Assembly (NCBI RefSeq): GCF_900580865.1
Contig: NZ_UTBZ01000099.1
Coordinates: 142,002-197,300, forward strand
Reading direction: 5' to 3'
DNA from: Pseudomonas viridiflava
GTDB taxonomy: Bacteria > Pseudomonadota > Gammaproteobacteria > Pseudomonadales > Pseudomonadaceae
DNA: 55,299 nt
Shown here: positions 1 to 9,551 of the stretch, in pieces
Numbering within the stretch: position 1 is the first letter of the stretch
How the letters are laid out: the number at the start of each line of letters is the position of its first letter
Notes under the pieces: generated by a model
What the model was told of the DNA's origin: nothing
Database searches by the model: none
What the model saw: the letters and a program-made list of their open reading frames with translations, nothing else
Position numbers and translations under genes: made by a program

Positions 1-306
1 TGCTCGTCGCTGCTCGCCGAGCAACTGGAAGCCGATCTACTGGTGATCGCCACGGACGTCAATGCGGCGTTCATCGATTACGGCAAACCGACGCAGAAAG
101 CCATTGCCGAAGCGCACCCGGATGAACTCGAACGCCTCGGTTTCGCCGCCGGGTCCATGGGACCGAAGGTGCAGGCAGCCTGCGAATTCGCGCGCCATAC
201 TGGCAAGGTCGCGGTGATCGGTTCGCTGGCGGACATCGAAGCGATTGTCCAGGGTACTGCCGGTACTCGCGTGACCACGGCGAAGCCCGGCATCACTTAC
301 CGATAA
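1..306 (+). CDS. arcC: Carbamate kinase, C-terminal part (5' truncated)
   Basis: The window opens inside this gene; the reading frame is open from base 1 to the TAA at 304-306, giving about 101 C-terminal residues. The segment ATDVNAAFIDYGKP, the SMGPKV stretch and the ending GTRVTT followed by a short tail match the C-terminal part of carbamate kinases of the amino-acid-kinase fold. The enzyme makes ATP and carbamate-derived CO2 and ammonia from carbamoyl phosphate, the last step of the arginine deiminase pathway in the cytoplasm. In Pseudomonas it normally closes the arcDABC operon, so arcDAB are expected just upstream, outside the window. The internal GTG at 43 is not the start. Confidence 0.93.
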   Translation, partial: CSSLLAEQLEADLLVIATDVNAAFIDYGKPTQKAIAEAHPDELERLGFAAGSMGPKVQAACEFARHTGKVAVIGSLADIEAIVQGTAGTRVTTAKPGITYR

Positions 307-368
307 TTAGAAACTCCGGGGGCAGGCCCAAGGTCTGCCCTTCTCCCATGCCTTGAAAGGAGAAACCC

Positions 369-731
369 ATGGCCCAGTTTGAACCTGGTCATTTGCACAT
401 TGAGCGGCATGCGTTGACGCCGGATGACGTCAGTTACAACGTGCACCTCGACTATGAAGTGTTCACCGACCCGCAGAAAGGCAAAGGCATCCAGTTCACG
501 ATGCATGGCAACCTTCAGGGCAAGGACATGAAAGAGACCTTCTTCCTGCCCAAAGAGGAGGCCTACAACTTTGCCAACAATGTGACGAAAATCGCCGAGA
601 AGTACGGCATTCCCAAGACGCACAGCCAGATCGGCTCGGTTCACAAGCATTACGACATGATGTTTGAAGACATCCGCAAGCAACTTGATATGAAGTCCGG
701 CGACCCGGTCAATCTTGAGCACTTCGAATAA
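369..731 (+). CDS. DUF5064-like small protein, function unknown
   Basis: The product has 120 residues and is soluble, with no signal peptide or membrane segment. It starts at ATG 369 with GAAAGGAGAAACCC just upstream, a good ribosome binding site. It is rich in H, D, E and F, with the pieces GHLHIERHAL and ETFFLPKEEAYNFA. I recall such proteins as the Pseudomonas DUF5064 family, found next to the arc operon; the family has no known function. The gap to arcC is only 62 bases without a clear terminator, so co-transcription with arcDABC under anaerobic, Anr-driven expression is possible but inferred only from position. Confidence 0.7.
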   Translation: MAQFEPGHLHIERHALTPDDVSYNVHLDYEVFTDPQKGKGIQFTMHGNLQGKDMKETFFLPKEEAYNFANNVTKIAEKYGIPKTHSQIGSVHKHYDMMFEDIRKQLDMKSGDPVNLEHFE

Positions 732-741
732 CCCGCAAAAG

Positions 742-789
742 CCCCTCACCCTAGCCCTCTCCCAAAGGGAGAGGGGACTGATTGGGGGA
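742..789 (+). repeat. CCCTCACCC-type REP element, direct copy (family C1)
   Basis: A CCCTCACCCTAGCCCTCTCC run is followed by its own short palindrome (CCCTCTCCC AAA GGGAGAGGG). It lies just after the small protein stop. The inverted partner begins at 885. Confidence 0.8.
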
Positions 790-1058
790 TGCTCTAGAGT
801 TACACCGACCTGATCCTGCATCACTGAATCCATAATCGACTCGATTTTTCAGGTCGACGTGTAGCGCCAGACACCTCGGTCAGCTCCCTCTCCCTCCGGG
901 AGAGGGCTGGGGTGAGGGGACTGATTGAGGGATGCTCGATAGTTTTGCCGGCCCGACTCTGCTTTACCGAATCCATAATCGACCGGCTCTTTCAAGTCGA
1001 TGTCAAACCTCAGGCACCTCGGTCGGCCCCCTCTCCCTCCGGGAGAGGGATGGGCGGG
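774..1058 (+). repeat. Composite tandem repeat of about 140 bp, two diverged copies
   Basis: The stretch starting GGGACTGATTG at about 776 starts again at about 918. Both copies contain GGGATGCTC, then GAATCCATAATCGAC, a TTCA(G/A)GTCGA piece, CACCTCGGTC, and end in a CCCTCTCCCTCCGGGAGAGGG palindrome (about 888 and 1030). The copies differ by scattered substitutions. The region between the DUF5064-like gene and gcsR (732-1151) holds this repeat and no supported gene. A related copy lies at 45174-45340. Confidence 0.75.
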
Positions 1059-1151
1059 CGGCGTTTCCGATGAGGGTGCTTTTGCTTTCACCTCTCTCCA
1101 AGCCCAAGGCATACTTGCCACCCTCCGCTCTGCAGATCACTGAACCGCCCC

Positions 1152-2660
1152 ATGCGTATCCACGTCAGCTTCATCGACCGCGTCGGCATCACCCAGGAAG
1201 TCCTGGCTATCCTCGGTGGGCGCAATCTCAATCTGGATGCGGTGGAGATGATCCCGCCCAACGTCTACATCGACGCGCCGACCCTGAGCCCGCAAGTGCT
1301 CGAAGAGCTGAAAGATGCTTTGTTCCGCGTGCTCGGCGTGGAGGCGGTGACCGTGGTCGACATCCTCCCCGGCCAGCGTCGGCACCTGCAGCTCGACGCG
1401 TTGCTGGCGGCGATGACCGACCCGGTACTGGCGCTCGACAGCGCCGGTAAGGTGCTGCTGGCCAACCCGGCGTTGATCGCCTTGTACGGTCGTGAACCGG
1501 CGGGGGAAAGTGTCGCTGAACTGTTCAACGATCCCGGCCTGCTCGACACGTTGCTTGAGCACGGCTTCCGCCTGCCATTGCGCGAAATCACCGTCAACGG
1601 TCAGACCTTACTGCTCGATGCCACGCCGATCACCGACGCCGGCGCGCTGCTGACGCTCTACCAACCAAACCGCATCGGCGAACAACTCTCGGCATTGCAC
1701 CACGACCATGCCGAAGGTTTCGATGCGCTGCTCGGCGAGTCCCCAGCGATCCGCACACTCAAGGCACGAGCGCAAAGAGTCGCCGCCCTCGACGCCCCCC
1801 TGCTGATCCAAGGCGAAACCGGCACCGGCAAAGAACTGGTCGCCCGCGCCTGTCACGCCATCAGCGCTCGCCACAGCGCACCGTTTCTCGCCCTGAACTG
1901 CGCGGCGTTGCCAGAGAACCTCGCCGAAAGCGAACTGTTCGGCTACGCCCCGGGAGCCTTTACCGGCGCGGCGCGCGGCGGTAAACCGGGGCTGATGGAA
2001 CTGGCTAACCAAGGCACGGTGTTTCTCGATGAAATCGGCGAAATGTCGCCGTACTTGCAGGCCAAACTGCTGCGCTTTTTGAACGACGGCAGCTTCCGCC
2101 GCGTGGGCGGTGATCGCGAGGTGAAGGTCAACGTGCGCATCCTCAGCGCGACCCACCGTGATCTGGAAAAAATGGTCAGCGAAGGCTTGTTCCGCGAAGA
2201 CCTGTTCTACCGCCTCAACGTGCTCAACGTCGAAGTGCCGCCGCTGCGTGAGCGCGGTCAGGACATTCTGCTGTTGGCGCGCTATTTCATGCAGCAAGCT
2301 TGTGCGCAGATCCAGCGCCCGGTCTGTCGCCTCGCCCCGGGGACTTACCCGGCGCTGCTCGGCAATCGCTGGCCGGGCAACGTACGACAATTGCAGAACG
2401 TGATCTTCCGCGCGGCGGCAATTTGCGAGAGCAGCCTGGTCGATATCGGCGATCTCGATATTGCTGGCACCTCGGTGGCGCGGCAAACCGACAGCGATGT
2501 CGACAGCCTCGAACAAGCCGTCGAGTCCTTCGAAAAAACGCTGCTGGAAAAGCTCTACGTCAGCTACCCCTCGACCCGGCAACTGGCCAGCCGCCTGCAA
2601 ACTTCGCACACCGCGATCGCCCATCGCCTGCGCAAGTACGGCATCCCCAACAAACCCTGA
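1152..2660 (+). CDS. gcsR: GcsR, TyrR-like sigma-54 activator of glycine cleavage genes
   Basis: This 502-residue protein has the TyrR layout: an N-terminal ACT-like domain (about 1-70), a PAS domain (about 80-190), a sigma-54 AAA+ domain (about 190-430) and a C-terminal helix-turn-helix (about 470-500). Walker A is GETGTGKE at 221-228, the sigma-54 contact loop GAFTGA is at 268-273 and Walker B FLDEIGEM is at 291-298. The start at 1152 places the first ACT strand right at the N terminus; no strong ribosome binding site is visible. It is transcribed toward gcvH, as is GcsR (PA2449) in P. aeruginosa, which activates the gcvH2 operon in response to glycine. PhhR is the main alternative in this family, but phhR lies next to phenylalanine hydroxylase genes, absent here. 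Confidence 0.9.
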   Translation: MRIHVSFIDRVGITQEVLAILGGRNLNLDAVEMIPPNVYIDAPTLSPQVLEELKDALFRVLGVEAVTVVDILPGQRRHLQLDALLAAMTDPVLALDSAGKVLLANPALIALYGREPAGESVAELFNDPGLLDTLLEHGFRLPLREITVNGQTLLLDATPITDAGALLTLYQPNRIGEQLSALHHDHAEGFDALLGESPAIRTLKARAQRVAALDAPLLIQGETGTGKELVARACHAISARHSAPFLALNCAALPENLAESELFGYAPGAFTGAARGGKPGLMELANQGTVFLDEIGEMSPYLQAKLLRFLNDGSFRRVGGDREVKVNVRILSATHRDLEKMVSEGLFREDLFYRLNVLNVEVPPLRERGQDILLLARYFMQQACAQIQRPVCRLAPGTYPALLGNRWPGNVRQLQNVIFRAAAICESSLVDIGDLDIAGTSVARQTDSDVDSLEQAVESFEKTLLEKLYVSYPSTRQLASRLQTSHTAIAHRLRKYGIPNKP

Positions 2661-2678
2661 ACACACCACAAATCCCCT

Positions 2679-2762
2679 GTAGGAGCTGCCGGAGGCTGCG
2701 ATCTTTTGACTTTGGATGTGTATCGCCCGGGTCAAGATCGCAGCCTTCGGCAGCTCCTACAG
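2679..2762 (+). repeat. Long inverted repeat (TGTAGGAGCTGCC type, family B)
   Basis: The left arm TGTAGGAGCTGCCGGAGGC, extended by TGCGATCTT, is matched by an inverted right arm ending GGCAGCTCCTACA. The loop is about 30 bases. It begins 19 bases after the gcsR stop and could end or stabilise its transcript. A second copy lies at 6386-6472. Confidence 0.85.
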
Positions 2763-2816
2763 TCCGGGTTTCCAATTCAAAAAATCAGGGTTCCCAGTTT
2801 AAAAACGACCTCCAAC

Positions 2817-2834
2817 TGTACTGAAAGCGCTACA
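2817..2834 (+). promoter_or_regulatory. Putative GcsR operator 1
   Basis: The 18-base site TGTACTGAAAGCGCTACA reads TGTAGCG-CTTT-CAGTACA on the other strand, resembling the published GcsR consensus TGTAACG-N4-CGTTCCG. It lies about 180 bases before the sigma-54 promoter, a normal enhancer distance. Confidence 0.65.
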
Positions 2835-2835
2835 G

Positions 2836-2853
2836 CGGAACGATATCGCTACA
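2836..2853 (-). promoter_or_regulatory. Putative GcsR operator 2
   Basis: On the minus strand this reads TGTAGCG-ATAT-CGTTCCG, differing from the consensus TGTAACG-N4-CGTTCCG at one base. It abuts operator 1 with one base between, about two helical turns centre to centre (19 bases). Confidence 0.75.
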
Positions 2854-2916
2854 CCATCCTCCGATCACCGCTGTGCAAGGCTTTGATCCCGTTCAGCTTT
2901 TATCCTCGCTCCAGGC

Positions 2917-2934
2917 TGTAGCGATTTCGCTACA
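2917..2934 (+). promoter_or_regulatory. Putative GcsR operator 3
   Basis: TGTAGCGATTTCGCTACA is a perfect inverted repeat of TGTAGC arms with a six-base centre. It lies 64 bases upstream of the -24/-12 element and is the most symmetrical of the three sites. Confidence 0.7.
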
Positions 2935-2998
2935 GAGATGCCTCCCGTGGCGCCCACTTCAATATCTAAATCATTGATTTATAAAGATAAATTAACCT

Positions 2999-3013
2999 TG
3001 GCCGCATTCTTGC
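2999..3013 (+). promoter_or_regulatory. Sigma-54 promoter for gcvH
   Basis: TGGCCGCATTCTTGC carries the invariant GG (3000-3001) and GC (3012-3013) at the correct 10-base gap of a -24/-12 element (consensus TGGCAC-N5-TTGC). It is followed by an AT-rich start region near 3025 and preceded by the operators of a sigma-54 activator. This fits glycine-induced expression of the operon. Confidence 0.8.
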
Positions 3014-3098
3014 TAATCAACCCCTCATAAATAAGGGCCTTCGCGCCCGACTATTCCACCGCGTCCACCAGACGAGTCTGGCCCCCTGAGGAGTTTCC

Positions 3099-3482
3099 AT
3101 GAGCGAGTTGCGTTTTACTGAAGATCACGAATGGCTGCGCACCGAAGCTGACGGCAGCGTTACTGTCGGCATTACCGCTTTCGCGCAGAACGCCTTGGGC
3201 GACGTGGTGTTCGTGCAACTGCCTGAGCTGCAGGCTTACGAAAAAGGCGCCGAAGCCGCCACCGTGGAATCGGTAAAAGCCGCCAGCGGCGTGTATATGC
3301 CCCTCGACGGCGACGTACTGGAAGTGAACCCGGCGCTGGAAGACGCCCCGGAACTGGTCAACGAAGATCCGCTGGGCGAAGGCTGGTTCTTCCGCTTCCA
3401 GCCAAGCGACGCCGCCGCTGTCGGCAAATTGCTCGATCAGGACGCGTACGACCGTCTGATCAAAGCCCAAGCCGAAGCCTGA
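3099..3482 (+). CDS. gcvH: Glycine cleavage system H protein
   Basis: The 127-residue product is the lipoyl carrier that shuttles the aminomethyl group between P, T and L proteins. The lipoyl site is Lys60 in VESVKA, within the GDVVFV and ESVKAAS context typical of GcvH. The start at ATG 3099 has CTGAGGAG upstream. It is the first gene after the sigma-54 promoter and operators and ends 11 bases before gcvP, so the two are translated from one message. It corresponds to the gcvH2 paralogue of P. aeruginosa by context; a second gcv locus elsewhere in the genome is likely but not visible. Confidence 0.96.
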   Translation: MSELRFTEDHEWLRTEADGSVTVGITAFAQNALGDVVFVQLPELQAYEKGAEAATVESVKAASGVYMPLDGDVLEVNPALEDAPELVNEDPLGEGWFFRFQPSDAAAVGKLLDQDAYDRLIKAQAEA

Positions 3483-3493
3483 GGAACACCGAC

Positions 3494-6346
3494 ATGACTC
3501 AAGTAAACCTTGGCACCGCCAACGAATTCATCGCCCGTCACATCGGCCCGCGCGCCGGCGACGAGCAAGCCATGCTCAACAGCCTCGGCTTCGATTCCCT
3601 CGAAGCGCTGAGCGCCAGCGTCATCCCGGAAAGCATCAAGGGCACCAGCGTGCTCGGCATGGACGACGGTTTGAGCGAAGCCGATGCCCTGGCGATGATC
3701 AAATCCATCGCTGGCAAAAACCAGTTGTTCAAGACTTACATCGGCCAGGGCTACTACAACTGCCACACGCCGTCGCCGATCCTGCGCAACCTGCTGGAAA
3801 ACCCGGCTTGGTACACCGCTTACACGCCGTACCAGCCAGAAATTTCCCAGGGCCGCCTCGAAGCGCTGCTGAACTTCCAGACGATGATCAGCGACCTCAC
3901 CGGCCTGCCGATCGCCAACGCCTCGCTGCTCGACGAAGCCACCGCCGCTGCCGAAGCCATGACCTTCTGCAAACGCCTGAGCAAGAACAAGGGCAGCCAC
4001 CAATTCTTCGCCTCGATCCACAGTCACCCGCAAACCCTCGACGTGCTGCGCACCCGTGCCGAGCCGCTGGGCATTGACGTGGTCGTCGGCGACGAGCGTG
4101 AACTGACTGACGTGACGCCATTCTTCGGCGCACTGCTGCAGTACCCGGCCGCCAACGGTGACGTGTTCGACTACCGCGAACTGACCGAACGCTTCCACGC
4201 CGCCAACGCTTTGGTCGCCGTCGCCGCTGACCTGCTGGCCCTGACCTTGCTGACCGCGCCGGGCGAGTTCGGCGCTGACGTCGCCATCGGTTCCGCGCAA
4301 CGCTTCGGCGTGCCGCTGGGCTTCGGTGGCCCGCACGCGGCTTACTTCTCCACCAAAGATGCGTTCAAACGCGATATGCCGGGCCGTCTGGTCGGTGTCT
4401 CGGTTGACCGCTTCGGCAAGCCTGCTCTGCGTCTGGCGATGCAGACCCGCGAGCAACACATCCGCCGCGAGAAGGCCACGTCGAACATCTGCACCGCGCA
4501 AGTGCTGCTGGCCAACATCGCCAGCATGTACGCTGTCTATCACGGCCCGAAAGGCCTGACCCAGATCGCCAACCGCGTGCATTACCTGACCGCGATTCTG
4601 GCCAAGGGCCTGACCGCGCTGGGCGCGACAGTCGAACAAGCCAGCTTCTTCGACACCCTGACCGTCGCTACCGGCGCGCAAACCGCCGCGCTGCACGACA
4701 AGGCGCACGCTGCGCAGATCAACCTGCGCGTGATCGACGCTCAGCGTCTGGGCCTGTCGGTCGACGAAACCACCACCCAGGCTGACATCGAAACCCTGTG
4801 GGGCCTGTTCGCCGACGGCAAGACCCTGCCGGACTTCGCTGCCCTCGCCGCTTCTGTGCAGAGCACTATCCCAGCAGCGCTGGTACGTCAGTCGCCAATC
4901 CTCAGCCACCCGGTGTTCAACCGTTATCACTCGGAAACCGAGCTGATGCGCTACCTGCGCAAACTGGCGGACAAGGACTTGGCACTGGATCGCACCATGA
5001 TCCCGCTGGGCTCGTGCACCATGAAACTCAACGCTGCCAGCGAAATGATCCCGGTGACCTGGGCTGAATTCGGTGCACTGCACCCGTTCGCCCCGGCCGC
5101 GCAAAGTGCCGGTTACCAGCAACTGACTGACGAACTGGAAGCGATGCTTTGCGCCGCCACCGGTTACGACGCCATCTCGCTGCAACCGAACGCCGGTTCG
5201 CAAGGTGAATACGCTGGCCTGCTGGCGATCCGTGCCTACCACCAGAGCCGTGGCGATGAGCGTCGCGACATCTGCCTGATTCCGTCGTCCGCCCACGGCA
5301 CCAACCCGGCCACCGCCAACATGGCAGGCATGCGCGTGGTCGTGACCGCGTGCGATGCGCGCGGCAACGTCGACATCGAAGACCTTCGCGCCAAAGCCAT
5401 CGAGCACCGCGAACACCTCGCCGCGCTGATGATCACTTACCCGTCGACCCACGGCGTGTTCGAAGAAGGCATCCGCGAAATCTGCGGGATCATTCATGAC
5501 AACGGCGGCCAGGTGTACATCGACGGCGCCAACATGAACGCAATGGTCGGCCTCTGCGCACCGGGCAAGTTCGGCGGCGACGTCTCGCACCTGAACCTGC
5601 ACAAAACCTTCTGCATCCCCCACGGCGGTGGCGGCCCGGGCGTCGGCCCGATTGGCGTCAAGTCGCACCTGACCCCGTTCCTGCCGGGCCACGGCCAGAT
5701 GGAACGCAAGGAAGGCGCGGTCTGCGCAGCACCGTTCGGCAGCGCAAGTATTTTGCCGATCACCTGGATGTACATTCGCATGATGGGCGGCGCCGGTCTG
5801 AAGCGCGCTTCGCAGCTGGCGATCCTCAATGCCAACTACATTTCCCGTCGCCTCGAAGAGCACTACCCAGTGCTGTACACCGGCAGCAACGGTCTGGTGG
5901 CGCACGAATGCATCCTCGATCTGCGTCCGTTGAAAGACAGCAGCGGCATCAGCGTTGATGACGTCGCCAAGCGCCTGATTGACTTCGGCTTCCACGCGCC
6001 GACCATGTCGTTCCCGGTTGCTGGCACGCTGATGATCGAGCCGACCGAAAGCGAATCCAAGGAAGAACTCGATCGCTTCTGCGACGCCATGATCCGCATC
6101 CGCGAAGAAATCCGCGCGGTGGAAAACGGCACGCTGGACAAGGACGACAACCCGCTGAAAAACGCTCCGCACACGGCGGCGGAACTGGTTGGCGAGTGGA
6201 CTCACCCGTACAGCCGCGAGCAAGCCGTTTATCCGGTAGCGTCGCTGATCGAAGGCAAATACTGGCCACCGGTCGGTCGCGTCGACAACGTCTTCGGCGA
6301 TCGCAACCTGGTGTGCGCCTGCCCGTCGATCGAAAGCTACGCTTAA
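3494..6346 (+). CDS. gcvP: Glycine dehydrogenase (decarboxylating), P protein
   Basis: This 950-residue protein is full length for the single-chain P protein. It decarboxylates glycine and passes the aminomethyl group to lipoylated GcvH. The N-terminal half begins with the RHIGP segment, and the C-terminal half carries the pyridoxal phosphate lysine, Lys704, in NLHKTF, followed by a glycine-rich HGGGGPG loop. The start at ATG 3494 follows GAGGAACACCGAC. Its GC-rich, strongly biased codons leave long open frames on the other strand, which are not genes. It sits between gcvH and sdaA and shares their promoter. Confidence 0.97.
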   Translation: MTQVNLGTANEFIARHIGPRAGDEQAMLNSLGFDSLEALSASVIPESIKGTSVLGMDDGLSEADALAMIKSIAGKNQLFKTYIGQGYYNCHTPSPILRNLLENPAWYTAYTPYQPEISQGRLEALLNFQTMISDLTGLPIANASLLDEATAAAEAMTFCKRLSKNKGSHQFFASIHSHPQTLDVLRTRAEPLGIDVVVGDERELTDVTPFFGALLQYPAANGDVFDYRELTERFHAANALVAVAADLLALTLLTAPGEFGADVAIGSAQRFGVPLGFGGPHAAYFSTKDAFKRDMPGRLVGVSVDRFGKPALRLAMQTREQHIRREKATSNICTAQVLLANIASMYAVYHGPKGLTQIANRVHYLTAILAKGLTALGATVEQASFFDTLTVATGAQTAALHDKAHAAQINLRVIDAQRLGLSVDETTTQADIETLWGLFADGKTLPDFAALAASVQSTIPAALVRQSPILSHPVFNRYHSETELMRYLRKLADKDLALDRTMIPLGSCTMKLNAASEMIPVTWAEFGALHPFAPAAQSAGYQQLTDELEAMLCAATGYDAISLQPNAGSQGEYAGLLAIRAYHQSRGDERRDICLIPSSAHGTNPATANMAGMRVVVTACDARGNVDIEDLRAKAIEHREHLAALMITYPSTHGVFEEGIREICGIIHDNGGQVYIDGANMNAMVGLCAPGKFGGDVSHLNLHKTFCIPHGGGGPGVGPIGVKSHLTPFLPGHGQMERKEGAVCAAPFGSASILPITWMYIRMMGGAGLKRASQLAILNANYISRRLEEHYPVLYTGSNGLVAHECILDLRPLKDSSGISVDDVAKRLIDFGFHAPTMSFPVAGTLMIEPTESESKEELDRFCDAMIRIREEIRAVENGTLDKDDNPLKNAPHTAAELVGEWTHPYSREQAVYPVASLIEGKYWPPVGRVDNVFGDRNLVCACPSIESYA

Positions 6347-6385
6347 ACCAGAAAGGGGCGAACCACTCGCCCCCACCGCTTAACC

Positions 6386-6472
6386 TGTAGGAGCTGCCGA
6401 AGGCTGCGATCTTTTGATCTTGCTGTTGAAAGATCAGGATCAAAAGATCGCAGCCTTCGGCAGCTCCTACAG
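6386..6472 (+). repeat. Long inverted repeat (TGTAGGAGCTGCC type, family B) between gcvP and sdaA
   Basis: The arms, TGTAGGAGCTGCCGAAGGCT continuing through GCGATCTTTTGATC, are near-perfect reverse complements around a roughly 20-base loop. The resulting hairpin is over 30 base pairs. It occupies the place where glyA2 is found in P. aeruginosa and could lower expression of sdaA relative to gcvHP. Confidence 0.9.
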
Positions 6473-6532
6473 GGGAACGCATCAAGCCTGATGTTTCGCC
6501 AATTCCTATAACAAGAAACCGGAGAACCACTC

Positions 6533-7909
<1,377 letters not shown>

Positions 7910-7925
7910 TCACGAAACGTAACTA

Positions 7926-7966
7926 GCCCCCTCTCCCTCTGGGAGAGGGCTGGGGTGAGGGGCTTT
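7926..7966 (+). repeat. CCCTCACCC-type REP element, inverted copy (family C)
   Basis: CCCTCTCCCTCTGGGAGAGGG followed by CTGGGGTGAGGGG is a single copy of the family in the orientation seen at 885. It lies between sdaA and gcvT. Confidence 0.8.
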
Positions 7967-8023
7967 TGATCTTGATCTTAATCTAGCCCCATCCCCCAAA
8001 CTCAAATTTTCAAGGAGCCACGC

Positions 8024-9148
8024 ATGTCCACCGAACCACTGTCGAAAACTCCACTTCACGCTCTGCACCTCGAACTCGGCGCCCGCATGGTGCCGTTCGC
8101 CGGCTACGATATGCCAGTGCAATACCCGCTCGGCGTAATGAAAGAACACCAACACACCCGTGAACACGCCGGGCTGTTCGACGTCTCGCACATGGGCCAG
8201 ATCCGCCTGACCGGTGCCAACGCCGCCAAAGCCCTGGAAAGCCTGGTGCCAGTGGACATCATCGATCTGCCGGTGGGCATGCAGCGCTACGCGATGTTCA
8301 CCAATGACAACGGTGGCATCCTCGATGACCTGATGGTCGCCAACCTCGGCAACGACGAGCTGTTCCTGGTGGTCAACGCCGCGTGCAAGGATCAAGACCT
8401 CGCGCATCTGCAAAAACACATCGGCGCTCAGTGCACCATTACGGCGCTGTTCGAAGAGCGCGCACTGTTGGCATTGCAGGGTCCGGCAGCCGTTACCGTG
8501 CTGGCGCGACTGGCTCCCGACGTGGCGAAAATGACCTTCATGCAATTCAACCGCGTGTCGTTGTCGGGCGTGGATTGCTTTGTCAGCCGTTCGGGCTACA
8601 CCGGTGAAGACGGTTTCGAAATCTCGGTGCCTGCCGCTGATGCTGAAAAACTCGCGCGCGCCCTGCTCGCCGAACCGGAAGTCCAGGCCATCGGCCTCGG
8701 TGCCCGCGATTCACTGCGCCTGGAAGCCGGCCTGTGTCTGTACGGCCACGATATGAACACCGAGACCACGCCAATCGAAGCGAGCCTGCTGTGGGCCATT
8801 TCCAAGCCACGCCGCGCTGATGGCGCACGGGCCGGCGGTTTCCCGGGCGCGGAGAACGTTTTCGCCCAGCAACAGAATGGCGTCGCACGCAAACGCGTCG
8901 GCCTGCTGCCACAAGAACGTACGCCCGTGCGTGAAGGCGCAGAAATCGTCAACGAAGCCGGCGAAATCATCGGCAGCGTGTGCAGCGGTGGTTTCGGTCC
9001 GACCTTGGGCGGGCCGTTGGCGATGGGTTACCTCGACAGCGCATATGTCACCCTCGACACACCGGTTTGGGCCATCGTTCGTGGGAAAAAGGTGCAAATG
9101 CTTGTAAGCAAAATGCCATTTGTTCCACAACGCTACTATCGCGGCTGA
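8024..9148 (+). CDS. gcvT: Aminomethyltransferase, T protein of the glycine cleavage system
   Basis: The 374-residue protein transfers the methylene group from aminomethylated GcvH to tetrahydrofolate, releasing ammonia. It has the GcvT features MVPFAGYDMPVQYP near the N terminus, the folate-binding YTGEDGFE segment and a C-terminal barrel domain with GGFGPTLGGPLAMGY. The start at ATG 8024 has AAGGAG seven bases upstream. It is the last gene of the gcs locus; the region downstream holds an inverted repeat but no clear U-tailed terminator. The L protein (lipoamide dehydrogenase) is not in the window, as is usual. Confidence 0.96.
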   Translation: MSTEPLSKTPLHALHLELGARMVPFAGYDMPVQYPLGVMKEHQHTREHAGLFDVSHMGQIRLTGANAAKALESLVPVDIIDLPVGMQRYAMFTNDNGGILDDLMVANLGNDELFLVVNAACKDQDLAHLQKHIGAQCTITALFEERALLALQGPAAVTVLARLAPDVAKMTFMQFNRVSLSGVDCFVSRSGYTGEDGFEISVPAADAEKLARALLAEPEVQAIGLGARDSLRLEAGLCLYGHDMNTETTPIEASLLWAISKPRRADGARAGGFPGAENVFAQQQNGVARKRVGLLPQERTPVREGAEIVNEAGEIIGSVCSGGFGPTLGGPLAMGYLDSAYVTLDTPVWAIVRGKKVQMLVSKMPFVPQRYYRG

Positions 9149-9169
9149 TTGACTGTTTCTATAAGTAAC

Positions 9170-9209
9170 GCGATTGCGTAATGCGTGCACTAATGTGTCA
9201 CGCAATCGC
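9170..9209. repeat. Inverted repeat in the leader before the cold-shock gene
   Basis: GCGATTGCGT and ACGCAATCGC are perfect 10-base inverted arms separated by 20 bases, followed by CACAAAAAA. It lies just after the gcvT stop. It lacks a T-run on either strand, so a simple terminator is doubtful. The rest of 9210-9551 is AT-richer leader without a supported gene. Confidence 0.6.
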
Positions 9210-9551
9210 CACAAAAAAGTGCATTTTCTAACAATCGATTCGAATATGAACTTTGCTTATAACGTTCGAAAACAATTGAACAAGTGAATCGTCTAAGCCC
9301 GCACTAGTGAAAGGATTAACTTGCTCAAGCTCAGTAAAACCGGGGGCTTCGCAGGGCTTGTTTTTTCTCCCGTAGTTGGCGTAGAGTTTGTCCACTGTGT
9401 TTGCATGGGTCAGCTTGGAATCGTGACCTGGGCAGTAGCCTACAAGTTAGCTACATCCCGTTCGACGTCTTCTTACTCTCCTGCAACCAGCCCCAGTACT
9501 CTTTCATGTGAAGGAGACTGTCATCAATTTATGCGTCAAAGGAAATAAGAA

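Noticed and set aside
3437..6376. A 979-codon open frame on the minus strand opposite gcvP
   Set aside because: It is a by-product of biased codon use in a GC-rich gene; the gcvP product is a full, motif-complete enzyme, and the opposite frame has no recognisable domain or ribosome binding site.
9170..9209. Inverted repeat after gcvT read as a terminator
   Set aside because: No T-run follows on either strand; left as an inverted repeat of unknown role.
9321..9548. A 75-codon frame in the cold-shock leader
   Set aside because: No family match and no ribosome binding site; the region is more likely leader RNA.
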